From Rhizobium terricola (GTDB taxonomy: Bacteria; Pseudomonadota; Alphaproteobacteria; Rhizobiales; Rhizobiaceae), in the NCBI RefSeq assembly GCF_012927355.1, contig NZ_JABBGK010000009.1, forward strand, positions 1 through 64,000: a stretch of 64,000 nucleotides of DNA, read 5' to 3'. Position 1 is the stretch's first letter, and each line of letters starts with the position of its first letter. The notes under the pieces were generated by a model. The model made no database searches. It was given only the letters and a program-made list of their open reading frames with translations, and was not told where the DNA came from. The position numbers and the translations under genes are program-made. This document shows positions 1 to 8,190 of this stretch, piece after piece.

Positions 1-101
1 CGGGCAAGCCCAGGATCGTCGCAGTCGTCGCTACCATGCGCAAACTGCTGACAATCCTCAACGCCATCATCCGGGACGAAAAACCATGGCAAAACGCTTG
101 A
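1..101 (+). CDS. IS110-family transposase, C-terminal end (gene enters from left edge)
   Basis: Reading from base 3, the frame gives about 32 residues ending at a TGA at 99-101. The tail contains MRKLLTILNAIIRD followed by KPW, the typical last residues of IS110-family (DEDD, Transposase_20) transposases. Only the C-terminus lies in the window, so intactness cannot be judged. A repeat element begins 16 bases after the stop. With the IS1595 remnant at 1570-1770 it brackets two orphan genes, suggesting an accessory patch. Family assignment rests on my recognition of this tail, not on a search. Confidence 0.75.
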   Translation, partial: GKPRIVAVVATMRKLLTILNAIIRDEKPWQNA

Positions 102-116
102 CTGCCAAGACAGTCG

Positions 117-154
117 CTCTCCCCGCATGCGGGGAGAGGGTCAGGGTGAGGGGC
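117..154. repeat. Partial intergenic palindromic repeat (family B, right half)
   Basis: A short palindrome, CTCTCCCCGC/GCGGGGAGAG, is followed by GGTCAGGGTGAGGGGC. It matches the right half of the longer elements at 1804-1915, 8576-8708 and 58425-58539. Full copies begin GCCCCTCATCCGCC and end TGAGGGGC, so the ends are short inverted repeats. Confidence 0.75.
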
Positions 155-274
155 AATGTGAAGGGGCAATCCGGAGGCGTTGCAGAAAGGCAATCCCAAG
201 CTGCCATCCCAGGCGGCAATCGCAAGGCCGTGGCCAAAAACCGACCAGCCGACACACTCCCCCGACCGCGCAAC

Positions 275-298
275 AAAAAAGGCCCGGTCCCCCGAGCC
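275..298 (-). terminator. Rho-independent terminator, minus strand
   Basis: On the minus strand GGCTCGG pairs with CCGGGCC (one mismatch, four-base loop) and is followed directly by TTTTTT. The nearest minus-strand gene ends at 474, leaving about 175 bases in which I see no gene. It may end that transcript or an unrecognised small RNA. Confidence 0.5.
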
Positions 299-473
299 TT
301 CACAAACTTCCCGTCGCCAGCAGGCCAGCAAGACAACCGCTGCGGCCACAGCTTTACGACGATGACAGAACCCTAGCAGACGACCGTCACGCCGTCAAGG
401 ACTATTTTCCTATTTTGGTGTGTGATGCACCAAGGCGCAAAATGGCACTGCTTCGCGACAGGCCGGCATTCAG

Positions 474-1037
474 TTAGCGTTTAATTCTCTTCTTTCGCGC
501 CGCCTTGCTCTTATGGAAGCGAGAGCGACCGACAGGCGGGAGCGCAGGGATAAGGTCTTTGGCAAGGAGAAACTGGAGAAGTTTTATTCCCGCATCATAG
601 ATGAACATCGCGTCAGCTCTGATGGTATCTAACGGCATTGGGACGACGTCTGCCTTCACCGTGTTTCGAGCCGTAGTCTTAACGAGGAAAACTTCTCCGG
701 TTTTTTCATCGTGGCACCACATGTGGTGAACTATCGCATTGCGCTTATCGGCGGCCTGCTTGACCAAATCGATAAGGTCGTCAAGACGATCTAGATCGTC
801 TAAATCATCAATTCTGATCTCTGCGACAGACTTCAAGACGTTTTCCCTAAGCGGGGCAGTCATGTGTGAGGTAACACCCCAACCTAGTTCGGCGTCAATG
901 CCAAGGCACCCTGATATTGCCATCTGCATGTGGTCTTCAGTTTGAGCAGAGCATGCTACAGCAAGCCCTATCGCTTCTAGATACTGTGGCGGTAGTTTTC
1001 TCGGATCAAAATCAAGATTGCGGAATTTCTCGTGCAT
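474..1037 (-). CDS. Hypothetical protein with HEPN-like RNxxxH motif
   Basis: The 187-residue product is probably all-helical, with no signal peptide or membrane segment, an acidic middle (DDLDDLDRLDDLIDL) and a basic tail (KSKAARKKRIKR). After the acidic stretch comes KRNAIVHH, which fits the R-x4-H signature of HEPN-type RNases and nucleic-acid binding domains. The ATG at 1037 is preferred because GGGGTG lies six bases before it; an upstream TTG at 1067 has no ribosome site. The gene is more AT-rich than the chromosome around it and sits between transposase remnants, so it is probably acquired. HEPN membership is inference from one motif and helical context; the precise role is unknown. Confidence 0.65.
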   Translation of the reverse strand: MHEKFRNLDFDPRKLPPQYLEAIGLAVACSAQTEDHMQMAISGCLGIDAELGWGVTSHMTAPLRENVLKSVAEIRIDDLDDLDRLDDLIDLVKQAADKRNAIVHHMWCHDEKTGEVFLVKTTARNTVKADVVPMPLDTIRADAMFIYDAGIKLLQFLLAKDLIPALPPVGRSRFHKSKAARKKRIKR

Positions 1038-1168
1038 GTCAGACACCCCAAAACAGATTGACGACAAGAAGGGCGACGAGGTCTTGCGGTGTATGTGAAG
1101 ACCCCACCTGAACCGAAAACCGCTCCAAAGCCGAAGCCTGGGAAGGATAAGTAAACCAAGAATAAGGG

Positions 1169-1537
1169 CTAATGCCCCGTTTGCCTGTCTTTGTTCGATT
1201 GCACGACGCGGTCAATTTCGTGTTTGATTTTCTCCGCCAGCGGAGAGCTGAATGCTAAGACCATCGATCCAATTTCTTCCGTATCGAGTAGAAGACCGGT
1301 CTCAGATTGGCCGTGCGCAACATTGGCATCCGCAACAGACAGACGCGGGTAATTGGGGTGGGCCGATACCTTCCCAAGTCGGTCAAGGAAACCACTTTGC
1401 ATTGTTCGAACTAATAGAACCGCTTCCGCCTCTGATAGTACAACGTCAATTGAGTCAGGCAGCGCACCAACAGTTAAGACCCATGCGCCGGTTTCTTCTC
1501 GCCGTACGTTCGTTACTGCAAATCTTGCGTTAGGCAC
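1169..1537 (-). CDS. Hypothetical protein
   Basis: The 122-residue soluble product is not recognised. It starts at a GTG (1537) with AAGGGG six bases upstream. It has no signal peptide, membrane helix or cysteine cluster; a mixed strand/helix N-terminal half is followed by a helical C-terminus. It lies 131 bases upstream of the HEPN-like gene on the same strand, so the two could be co-transcribed. Composition is AT-richer than the core genes, in keeping with an acquired origin. A pairing with the HEPN-like protein is possible but not shown by the sequence. Confidence 0.6.
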   Translation of the reverse strand: MPNARFAVTNVRREETGAWVLTVGALPDSIDVVLSEAEAVLLVRTMQSGFLDRLGKVSAHPNYPRLSVADANVAHGQSETGLLLDTEEIGSMVLAFSSPLAEKIKHEIDRVVQSNKDRQTGH

Positions 1538-1569
1538 GGCGTTTCCCCTTTTTTCGAGTCGCCATGATC

Positions 1570-1770
1570 TTACGCGCCTTTTGCTTTGGCGTAACTGCCT
1601 TCACCAACCCGCCGACAGGTCAAACGCGTGTCGCGAGCCTGACGAACAAAATCTTCGGCGCGTTCTGCATCGCTGATCTTGAGGGCCGCACCGCGGTAAT
1701 GACGGAAATCAAACTCGGCAAGATGGCGATGCAAGTGAGCGTCGGCTTCGCGCAGTTCCTCCCACTCACG
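1570..1770 (-). pseudogene. IS1595-family transposase, C-terminal remnant
   Basis: The minus-strand frame contains DAHLHRHLAEFDFRH and then ISDAERAEDF...RLTCRR, ending at a stop at 1570. This matches the usual end of IS1595/ISXO2-like transposases (a 'LxRYLAEFDFRYNxR' block, then a block ending 'GKRLTYR'). Nothing upstream continues the protein: the frame runs into the repeat element at 1804-1915. No catalytic residues remain, so this is a dead fragment. Family call is from pattern memory. Confidence 0.6.
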
Positions 1771-1803
1771 CCACCGCCGCACGCTGCCACGCCCCTCCCC
1801 TTT

Positions 1804-1915
1804 GCCCCTCATCCGCCTGCCGGCACCTTCTCCCCGCAGGCGGGGAGAAGGACAAGCGGCACCGTCGCGGCCGTCCCCTCTCCCCGCAAGCGGGGAGAGG
1901 GTCAGGGTGAGGGGC
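1804..1915. repeat. Full-length intergenic repeat element (family B)
   Basis: It starts GCCCCTCATCCGCCTGCCGG and ends GGGTCAGGGTGAGGGGC, so its outermost bases are inverted repeats. Two internal hairpins are visible: CTTCTCCCCGC/GCGGGGAGAAG and CTCTCCCCGC/GCGGGGAGAG. It is about 112 bp, non-coding, and present as full or partial copies at least seven times in the window. Confidence 0.8.
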
Positions 1916-1986
1916 AGCGGCAGAGGTCGAGGTCGAGGGGCAAGCGCCAGGGATTGTCGAAAGAGACAGTCCCCCGCAGCAGCCCC

Positions 1987-3159
1987 TTACGCCGCAGCGC
2001 TCAGCCGGTCGCGCCCCTGGCGCTTGGCCTCGTAGAGGGCGCGGTCGGCGCGGGCGATCAGGCGGTGGGCGGTCTGCGGGGTTTCGCCGCGGCCCCAGGC
2101 AATGCCGATCGACACGGTAACGAGGGGCGCGCCGTCCGGGCGGCCGGGATGGGCGAGCGACAGCGATCGGATCGCATTGATCGCGTCTTCGGCAAGCGCC
2201 CGGCCGGCCGTCTCGTCGCCATCGACCAGAAGGGTGAATTCCTCGCCGCCGAGGCGGGCGGCAAAGCCGCCGGCGCCGGCAGCACTTTCGGCAAGTGCCG
2301 CCCCGATGCGGCGCAGGCATTCGTCGCCGGCGGCATGGCCGAGCCGGTCGTTGAACAGCTTGAAGAAGTCGACGTCGACCATCATCACGGCGAGCGGCGC
2401 GCCCCGTTCCAGCCGGGCGGAGAGTTCCATGTCGAGATGGCGGCGGTTCGGCAGGCCGGTCAGCGCGTCCGTGCGCGACAGATCGCGAAAGTGGCTGCCG
2501 ATCTCCTCGGCCGTCGCCGCGCGGGTGCGGGCGTCGAGCTCGGCGAGGTAGGAGCGGCAGCGCTGGAACTCGGCGTGCCAGTTGGCATAGAGCGTGAAGA
2601 TGCAGCAGATCACCATCTGCAGCATCAGCGAGATCCTCAGGCCCTCGTCGAGGCCCGCCTTGACCGAAAGCCCGGCGATCGTCACCGTGCAGGTGATCAG
2701 CGTCATCGCCAGCGCATAACGAAAGCGGAACACCATCAGCATGTTGGCGAAGACCAGCGCCAGCGACAGCTCGCCCAGCGTATAGGCGGCGAGCGGCGAT
2801 TTCGACATCAGCACCACGACAACCGAAAACAGCGTGACGCCCAGCATAGCCGGCAGCACCATGAACTCGCGCCAGAAGGAGCCGACGCGGGGGATCGCCC
2901 AGAAGATGACGAGGCAGGCCGGGGTCTGGACGAGAACGCGCACCAGCACGGTGAAATCATGGATGTCGGACAGCAGGTAGAAGCTGGTGATGTTGTAGAG
3001 ATTGTAGAGGATCAGGCCGACCAGCGCGGTGTGCCTCATATGTCGTGTCCGCGCCTCGCCGTTGTCGGCCTCGTAGAGGGCGTCGATGTCGGGACGAAAC
3101 CGAAGAAGGACGTCCACCCGGCCCCCGGCCAGGGTGTTCCTCATGCCCGCAAAAGCCAT
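1987..3159 (-). CDS. Membrane-anchored diguanylate cyclase (GGDEF domain)
   Basis: This protein makes the second messenger cyclic di-GMP from two GTP. The 390 residues comprise about five or six membrane helices (roughly residues 40-195), a short linker, and a C-terminal GGDEF domain beginning near DALTGLPNRR. The active-site loop reads GGEEF, a functional variant. The RxxD product-inhibition site normally found five residues before the loop is absent. The ATG at 3159 has AGGGG five bases upstream. No EAL domain or recognisable sensor domain is present, so the membrane part may sense the signal. A second cyclase of similar layout lies at 15397-16596. Confidence 0.9.
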   Translation of the reverse strand: MAFAGMRNTLAGGRVDVLLRFRPDIDALYEADNGEARTRHMRHTALVGLILYNLYNITSFYLLSDIHDFTVLVRVLVQTPACLVIFWAIPRVGSFWREFMVLPAMLGVTLFSVVVVLMSKSPLAAYTLGELSLALVFANMLMVFRFRYALAMTLITCTVTIAGLSVKAGLDEGLRISLMLQMVICCIFTLYANWHAEFQRCRSYLAELDARTRAATAEEIGSHFRDLSRTDALTGLPNRRHLDMELSARLERGAPLAVMMVDVDFFKLFNDRLGHAAGDECLRRIGAALAESAAGAGGFAARLGGEEFTLLVDGDETAGRALAEDAINAIRSLSLAHPGRPDGAPLVTVSIGIAWGRGETPQTAHRLIARADRALYEAKRQGRDRLSAAA

Positions 3160-3332
3160 CTTGCCCCTTTCCCCGAACGTTCCTGCGCCCCCGCAAATTT
3201 AGCTTTTACTAAAAATGTGAAAACAAAGGACTAACAGAAATGGGGGCAGGCAGGTTGGGCAAGGGCACACGAGGCCCTCGCGGACAAGGCGTTGCCGGCC
3301 GTCAAGGCGATCCTTGAGGGGCCGGAGGGCGC

Positions 3333-3683
3333 TTACTGCGGCATCAGCGTTTCCGTCTTGCGGACCTTGAGCCCGAGGCTCAGGCGCGCGCAGGCGGGCA
3401 GCGTTTCCCCCTCGAGCACCGCGACCACCGAGCGGCCGGCCTTCGGATCGCAGAAGAGCTCGACCACACCGTCCGGCAGGCACTGGATCACCCGTTCGCG
3501 GCCGTCTGTGGTGCGCCGCACGATGAAGTCGCGGCGGCGCTTGAAGTCGGGGGTCTTCTCGGAAAAGGCGGTCTCGCATTCGGTCAGCGACGTGGCCGCC
3601 TTCTCGTAGAAGGTGGGTTCCGCGGAAAGCGCGACGGCGGGGACGGCGAGAAGAGCAAGGGCGGTCGTAAGGCTGCGGCGCAT
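3333..3683 (-). CDS. Small secreted hypothetical protein
   Basis: The 116-residue precursor has a clear signal peptide (MRRSLTTALALLAVPAVALSA, cleavage expected after ALSA), leaving a mature protein of about 95 residues. Four cysteines are spaced through the mature part (TECET, IQCLPD, LFCDP, PACAR), enough for two disulfides in the periplasm. The family is not recognised. An ATG with GGAG about nine bases upstream supports the start. It stands alone between the cyclase and the AhpD-like gene. Confidence 0.7.
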   Translation of the reverse strand: MRRSLTTALALLAVPAVALSAEPTFYEKAATSLTECETAFSEKTPDFKRRRDFIVRRTTDGRERVIQCLPDGVVELFCDPKAGRSVVAVLEGETLPACARLSLGLKVRKTETLMPQ

Positions 3684-3812
3684 CGGCGGGAACTCCAGGA
3701 GATTCGGGTCGGCTGGAGCCTAGCGCGGGTCAGCGGGCGGCGAAACCGCCAAGTATGGGCGGACATGAGGTTGGCGGACCCGAGGCGGCGGGTCCGCCGG
3801 CAGCAAGCGGCC

Positions 3813-4163
3813 TTACTCGGCCGCCCCACCATACTGTTCCCAGGCCGCCATGGCGTGGCCGGCATACATCAGCGACGGCCCGCCGCCCATGTAGACGGCC
3901 ATGCCGAGGGTCTCCTCGAACTCCGCCTTGGTGCAGCCGAGCTTGACCAGCGCCTCGGTGTGGAAGCCGATGCAGCCGTCGCAGCGGGTGGAGATCGCGA
4001 TCCCGAGAGCCACCAGTTCCTTGGTCTTCTTGTCCAGCGCCCCGTCCTTGGTGGCGGCCTGCGCCATGGCGGAAAAGCCGGCCATCACGTCCGGGATGTC
4101 CTTGCGCAAGGTCTTGATGCCGTTGGAGATTTCCTTGGTGATTTCGAGATAGTTCTTGGACAT
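3813..4163 (-). CDS. Carboxymuconolactone decarboxylase / AhpD-like family protein
   Basis: A small all-helical protein of 116 residues with the CxxC motif (CDGCIGFHTEA) typical of the AhpD-like branch of the CMD family. The cysteine pair and the following His suggest thiol peroxidase/reductase chemistry rather than decarboxylation. The start at 4163 (MSKNYLE) fits family alignments; an upstream in-frame ATG at 4187 has no ribosome site and lies inside an inverted repeat that looks like an operator. Substrate and partner are not evident. The copper block begins about 650 bases to the right but on separate transcripts. Confidence 0.85.
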   Translation of the reverse strand: MSKNYLEITKEISNGIKTLRKDIPDVMAGFSAMAQAATKDGALDKKTKELVALGIAISTRCDGCIGFHTEALVKLGCTKAEFEETLGMAVYMGGGPSLMYAGHAMAAWEQYGGAAE

Positions 4164-4183
4164 GGGAGCCCTGCCTTTCGCAC

Positions 4184-4209
4184 ACATATAGGATTTGCGC
4201 TATATATGT
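4184..4209 (-). promoter_or_regulatory. AT-rich inverted repeat upstream of the AhpD-like gene
   Basis: ACATATAG at 4184-4191 faces CTATATATGT at 4200-4209 across an eight-base spacer, about 20 bases upstream of the preferred start. It stands out in GC-rich DNA and has the position and shape of an operator. No regulator gene is adjacent, so the binding protein is unknown. Confidence 0.35.
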
Positions 4210-4350
4210 ACGAAGCTCTGTAGATACGCAATAACCCCGGCCGACAAAATCATGCGTCGCGGCGATCCGCCCCAGTCCGGACGAACGGCGACCGCCCCGT
4301 CGGCAGCCCGGCGGCCCCGGCTAGATGGCAGTGCAGCCGTTCTACTCGAC

Positions 4351-4790
4351 GTCATCCTCGGCCTTGTGCCGAGGATCTACTGCCTCAAAGAGCGGCAAGC
4401 CGTGGCAGATGCCCGGGACGGGCCTGAGCATGACGGCGCGAGGATCGACCGCCCCGTCGGCAGCCCAGCCGCCAGTCAGCAAACCGGCCGGCCCCGGCTT
4501 GATGGCAGGTGCAGCAGTTCCATCGCCGTCATCCTCGGCCTCGTGCCGAGGATCTACTGCCTCAAAGAGCGGCAAGCCGTGGCAGATGCTCGGGACGGGC
4601 CCGAGCATGACGGCGCGAGGATCAACCGCCCCGTCGGCAGCCCGGCGGCCAGTCAGACGACGGGCCGCCAGTTCGTGGACAAGCGCCCCGCCTTCCATCG
4701 CCGTCATCCTCGGCCTTGTGCCGAGGATCTACTGCCTCAACGAAAGGCATCCCGTGGCAGATGCCCAGTACAGGCCCGAGCATGACGGGC
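4351..4790. repeat. Three-copy tandem array of palindromic elements
   Basis: Three copies begin at 4351, 4528 and 4703, a period of about 176 bp. Each starts GTCATCCTCGGCC(T/C)(T/C)GTGCC and runs through GAGGATCTACTGCCTCAA to CCCGAGCATGAC. The outer ends are imperfect inverted repeats (GTCATCCTCGG against the complement of CCGAGCATGAC), giving a core of about 85-90 bp. Copies 1 and 2 share a further segment (GGCGCGAGGATC...CCCCGTCGGCAGCC). The 4188-4810 stretch holds no convincing gene. Confidence 0.85.
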
Positions 4791-4810
4791 AAGGTCGGCC
4801 CCCTCGCCGC

Positions 4811-5017
4811 TCAGGCGCTTTTCAGGACCGGCGTATAACCCGCCTCGCGGATCGCTTCCTCGGCCTTTGCCGCATCGCCCTCGACCGCCACTTCATGGGT
4901 CTTGAGGTCGATCGCCACGGCGGCGCCCGGCAGGGCCTCGGCGAGTGCCTTGGTCACGGCCTTTTCGCAGTGGCCGCAGGTCATGTCCTCGACGAGGAAG
5001 AGATGTTTTGCGCTCAT
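4811..5017 (-). CDS. copZ: Copper chaperone, heavy-metal-associated (HMA) domain
   Basis: A 68-residue single-domain ferredoxin-like metallochaperone. The metal site is MTCGHC near residue 12, where the two cysteines bind Cu(I); the rest matches the beta-alpha-beta-beta-alpha-beta pattern of CopZ. It is expected to carry cytoplasmic copper to the CopA ATPase encoded just upstream on the same strand. The start has AAGGA before it. A CueR-type promoter at 5058-5088 sits directly upstream, so the gene can be induced by copper independently of copA-cueR. Known specificity in this family is Cu(I); other soft metals are less likely here. Confidence 0.93.
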   Translation of the reverse strand: MSAKHLFLVEDMTCGHCEKAVTKALAEALPGAAVAIDLKTHEVAVEGDAAKAEEAIREAGYTPVLKSA

Positions 5018-5057
5018 GGTCAGTCCTTATCTGTTTCCGTCAGTGTCGCGTTCCTCT

Positions 5058-5088
5058 CTCTTGCACCTTTCCACCATGGGAAGGTCAA
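5058..5088 (-). promoter_or_regulatory. CueR-type copper-inducible promoter of copZ
   Basis: On the minus strand: -35 TTGACC (5088-5083), a 19-base spacer with a near-dyad (CTTCCCATGGTGGAAAGG), then a weak -10 CAAGAG (5063-5058). A 19-base spacer with the operator between -35 and -10 is the hallmark of MerR-family promoters, and the dyad resembles the CueR box. It starts 41 bases upstream of copZ. Confidence 0.7.
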
Positions 5089-5134
5089 GCGGAAAAGCGA
5101 GAAACGGTCTGTCGACGCAATTCCGGGAAACGCC

Positions 5135-5626
5135 CTAGATGTCGCGGGCGGCCCGGGCGGTGCGTGCCGTGCCGCGGCGGGCGGCCGGACGCGCGACGCC
5201 GGCCGTCTTGCCGCCCGAAAGGTCGGCGAGAATCGGGCAGCTCGGCCGCTCGTCGCCGTGGCAGCAGCGGGCGAGATCGGAAAGCGTCGCGACCATCGCC
5301 TGCATGCCGGCGATCTTCTGCTCGAGCTCGGCGACATGATCGAGCGCCAGCTTCTTGACCTCGGCGCTGGTGCGGTCCTTGTCGGCCCAGAGCCTCAGCA
5401 GGCGCTCGGTCTCCTCCAGCGAGAAGCCGAGCGAGCGGGCGCGGCGGACGAAGCGCAGCCGGTGCACCTCGTCCTCGCCATAGATGCGGTAGTTGCTCGC
5501 CGTGCGATGCGCCGGCATCACGAGGCCGATCTCCTCGTAATAGCGGATCATCTTCGACGATACGCCCGAGGCTTCCGAGGCCTCGCCGATGTTCATTCCG
5601 CCCAGTCGTGCCATTGTCCTACCCAT
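5135..5626 (-). CDS. cueR: Cu(I)-responsive MerR-family activator
   Basis: This is a MerR-type dimeric regulator that distorts 19-base-spacer promoters when it binds Cu(I). The N-terminal winged helix (IGEASEASGVSSKMIRYYEE) is followed by a dimerisation helix and the metal-binding loop CCHGDERPSC, where the second and last cysteines, seven residues apart, match the two Cu(I) ligands of CueR. Three in-frame ATGs exist (5626, 5614, 5596). The first has GGAGAGG six bases upstream and is used here; the third (MNIGEAS) matches the usual CueR N-terminus and may be the true start. It is 17 bases downstream of copA and probably co-transcribed. Two matching operators lie at 5058-5088 and 8335-8365. 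Confidence 0.92.
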   Translation of the reverse strand: MGRTMARLGGMNIGEASEASGVSSKMIRYYEEIGLVMPAHRTASNYRIYGEDEVHRLRFVRRARSLGFSLEETERLLRLWADKDRTSAEVKKLALDHVAELEQKIAGMQAMVATLSDLARCCHGDERPSCPILADLSGGKTAGVARPAARRGTARTARAARDI

Positions 5627-5643
5627 CGCGTTCCTCTCCAGCC

Positions 5644-8190
5644 TCACCGCGCGAGATCGGTGACACGTGCGCGCCGCAGGCGGAGCGCATTGGTCAGCAC
5701 GAAGACGCTGGACAGGCCCATGGCGCCTGCGCCGACCATGGGCGACAGCAGGATACCAAAACCGGGGTAGAGGATGCCCGCGGCCACCGGGATCAGCAAT
5801 ATGTTGTAGGCGAAGGCCCAAAAAAGGTTCTGCCCGATGTTGCGGATCACCGCATGGCTGAGCTCGATCGCGTGGACCGCCGAGGCGAGATCGCCGCCGA
5901 CCAGAACCACGTCCGCGCTTTCGATCGCCACGTCCGTGCCGGTGCCGATGGCAATGCCGGTGTCGGCGGTGGCAAGCGCCGGCGCGTCGTTGATGCCGTC
6001 GCCGACGAAGGCCACCTTGCGGCCTTCGGCCTTCAAGCGGTTCAGCACCTCGACCTTGCCGTCCGGCAGCACCTCGGCCACCACCTCGGCAATGCCCGCC
6101 GCCCGACCGATCGCGTCTGCCGTGCCGCGATTGTCGCCGGTCACCATGACCACCGAAAGCCCGAGCGCCTTCAATGCCTTGATGGCGGCGACGCTGTTGG
6201 GCTTCAACGGGTCGGAGACCGCGAGCGCCGCCGCCAGCCGGCCGTCGATCGCCACGTAAAGCGGCGTCTTGCCCTCGCCGGCGAGCCTTGCCGCGACCTC
6301 GGTGAACGGGGCAACGTCGAGCCCGAGCCTTGCCATGTAGCGGTCGGCGCCGGCCGCGACGGTGCGGCCATCGACCTTGCCGGTGATGCCGAAGCCGGCC
6401 ACCGCCTCGACGCCGTCGGCCGCCGCGACGGTCAGCCCGCGGGTCTCGGCCGCCCTGACGATCGCCTCGCCGACCGGATGTTCCGAGCGGGCCTCGAGGC
6501 CGGCAGCCAGCGACAGCACCTCATTCTCGTCAAAACCCTCGGCCACCGACACGTCGGTGAGTTCCGGCCGGCCCTTGGTGATCGTGCCAGTCTTGTCCAT
6601 AACGACGGTGTCGACTTCCTTCAGCGTCTGCAAAGCCTCGCCCTTGCGGAACAGCACGCCGAGTTCGGCGGCCCGGCCGGTGCCGACCATGATCGAGGTC
6701 GGGGTGGCCAGCCCCATGGCGCAGGGGCAGGCGATGATCAGCACGGCGACCGCGGCGACCAGGCCATAGGTATAGGCCGGATCCGGCCCGACGAAGAACC
6801 AGGCGAGGAAGGTTGCGGCCGCAATGGCGATCACAGCCGGCACGAACCAGGCCGTCACCTTGTCGACCATCATCTGGATCGGCAGTTTCGCCCCTTGCGC
6901 CTCGCCGACCATGCGGATGATCTGCGAGAGCATCATGTCCGCGCCGACCTTTTCGGCGCGGAAGCGGAACGAGCCGCGACCGTTGATCGTGCCGCCGATG
7001 ACGGTCGCGCCTTGCGTCTTCTCGACAGGCAGCGGCTCACCGGAAATCATCGCCTCGTCGACATGCGAGGCACCGTCGATCACCGTGCCGTCGACCGGCA
7101 AGCGTTCGCCCGGGCGGATCACCACGACGTCGCCGACCACCACATCGGAGGCGGCGATGTCGAGCGTCTGACCGGCCCGCTCGACGCGGGCGGTCTTGGC
7201 CTGCAGGCCGGCGAGCTTCCTGATCGCCGCGCCGGTGCGCCCCTTGGCGCGCGCCTCGAGCAGGCGGCCGAGCAGGATCAGCGAGACGATGACGGTCGCG
7301 GCTTCATAATAGACATGCCGCGCCTCGGCCGGCAGCACCGCCGGGGCAAAGGTCGTCACCAGCGAATAGAGATAGGCCGCCCCCGTGCCGATCGCCACCA
7401 GCGAATTCATGTCCGGGCCGCCGCGCAGGAGTGCCGGCAGGCCCTTGACGAAGAAGCGCCGGCCGGGACCGGCCAGCACCGCGGTCGCCAGCACGAACTG
7501 CAGGAGATTCAACTGGTTGCCGGGCAACAGCGTCATCAGGGTATGGTGCAGCGGCGGATAGATATGGCTTCCCATTTCCATGACGAAAAGCGGCAGGGAA
7601 AACACGAGCGCGATCCAGAAATCGCGGGTCAGCCGGGCGATCTCACGCTCCTTGGCCTGCTCGTGGGTGTCCGGCTCGCCGGCCTCGGCCTGCAGTTTCG
7701 CCCTGTAGCCGGCCTTCTCGACCGCCTTCACCATGGCGGGTACGGCATTGCGTCCGCCGAGCACGGTGACGACCGCCTTGGCGGTCGCGAGGTTGGCCGC
7801 GGCGGTCTCGACCGCCGGCACGGTTTTCAGCGCCTTTTCCACCCGCGCCACGCAGGAGGCGCAGGTCATGTCCTCGATGTCGAGCATCACGGTTTCGGCC
7901 TTGGCTTCATAGCCGGCGTCCTTCACCGCCTTGACCAGCGCCTCGGCCGAAAAGCCCGGCCCCGGGGTCACGCTCAGCGTCTCGGTGGCGAAGTTGACCG
8001 CGCTCGTCTCGACACCCGCAACCTTGGCCGCCGCCTTTTCCACCCGCTTGACGCAGGACGCACAGGTCATGCCCTCGACCGGCACGATGATCGGCGACAG
8101 CGCGGGTGTTCTGGTGGCGCCCTTGGCCGGCAAGGGCGCCTGCCCGGAGCTTTCCCCACCCGTCGGATGGATCGTCTGACGTTCGTTCAT
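5644..8190 (-). CDS. copA: Copper-exporting P1B-type ATPase
   Basis: This ATPase pumps Cu(I) out of the cytoplasm. The 848 residues contain two N-terminal metal-binding domains with CASC sites (near residues 44 and 120), eight membrane helices, the membrane CPC motif (IACPCAMGLATP), the phosphorylated DKTGT, the SEHP motif of P1B ATPases and the GDGINDAPAL hinge. All catalytic motifs are intact. The ATG at 8190 has AGGTGAAGAG before it; the frame remains open further upstream but enters the promoter. The gene heads the copA-cueR transcript from a CueR-type promoter at 8335-8365. The unusual Pro/Gly-rich 30-residue extension before the first metal domain is probably a flexible tail. Confidence 0.97.
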   Translation of the reverse strand: MNERQTIHPTGGESSGQAPLPAKGATRTPALSPIIVPVEGMTCASCVKRVEKAAAKVAGVETSAVNFATETLSVTPGPGFSAEALVKAVKDAGYEAKAETVMLDIEDMTCASCVARVEKALKTVPAVETAAANLATAKAVVTVLGGRNAVPAMVKAVEKAGYRAKLQAEAGEPDTHEQAKEREIARLTRDFWIALVFSLPLFVMEMGSHIYPPLHHTLMTLLPGNQLNLLQFVLATAVLAGPGRRFFVKGLPALLRGGPDMNSLVAIGTGAAYLYSLVTTFAPAVLPAEARHVYYEAATVIVSLILLGRLLEARAKGRTGAAIRKLAGLQAKTARVERAGQTLDIAASDVVVGDVVVIRPGERLPVDGTVIDGASHVDEAMISGEPLPVEKTQGATVIGGTINGRGSFRFRAEKVGADMMLSQIIRMVGEAQGAKLPIQMMVDKVTAWFVPAVIAIAAATFLAWFFVGPDPAYTYGLVAAVAVLIIACPCAMGLATPTSIMVGTGRAAELGVLFRKGEALQTLKEVDTVVMDKTGTITKGRPELTDVSVAEGFDENEVLSLAAGLEARSEHPVGEAIVRAAETRGLTVAAADGVEAVAGFGITGKVDGRTVAAGADRYMARLGLDVAPFTEVAARLAGEGKTPLYVAIDGRLAAALAVSDPLKPNSVAAIKALKALGLSVVMVTGDNRGTADAIGRAAGIAEVVAEVLPDGKVEVLNRLKAEGRKVAFVGDGINDAPALATADTGIAIGTGTDVAIESADVVLVGGDLASAVHAIELSHAVIRNIGQNLFWAFAYNILLIPVAAGILYPGFGILLSPMVGAGAMGLSSVFVLTNALRLRRARVTDLAR

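Noticed and set aside
1564..3234. Long plus-strand open frame over the cyclase and the repeat
   Set aside because: It runs through an intergenic repeat and the antisense of the GGDEF gene; coding character is on the minus strand.
4351..4790. CRISPR array
   Set aside because: The three repeats are long (about 85-120 bp), palindromic and spaced irregularly with related rather than unique spacers; there are no cas genes.
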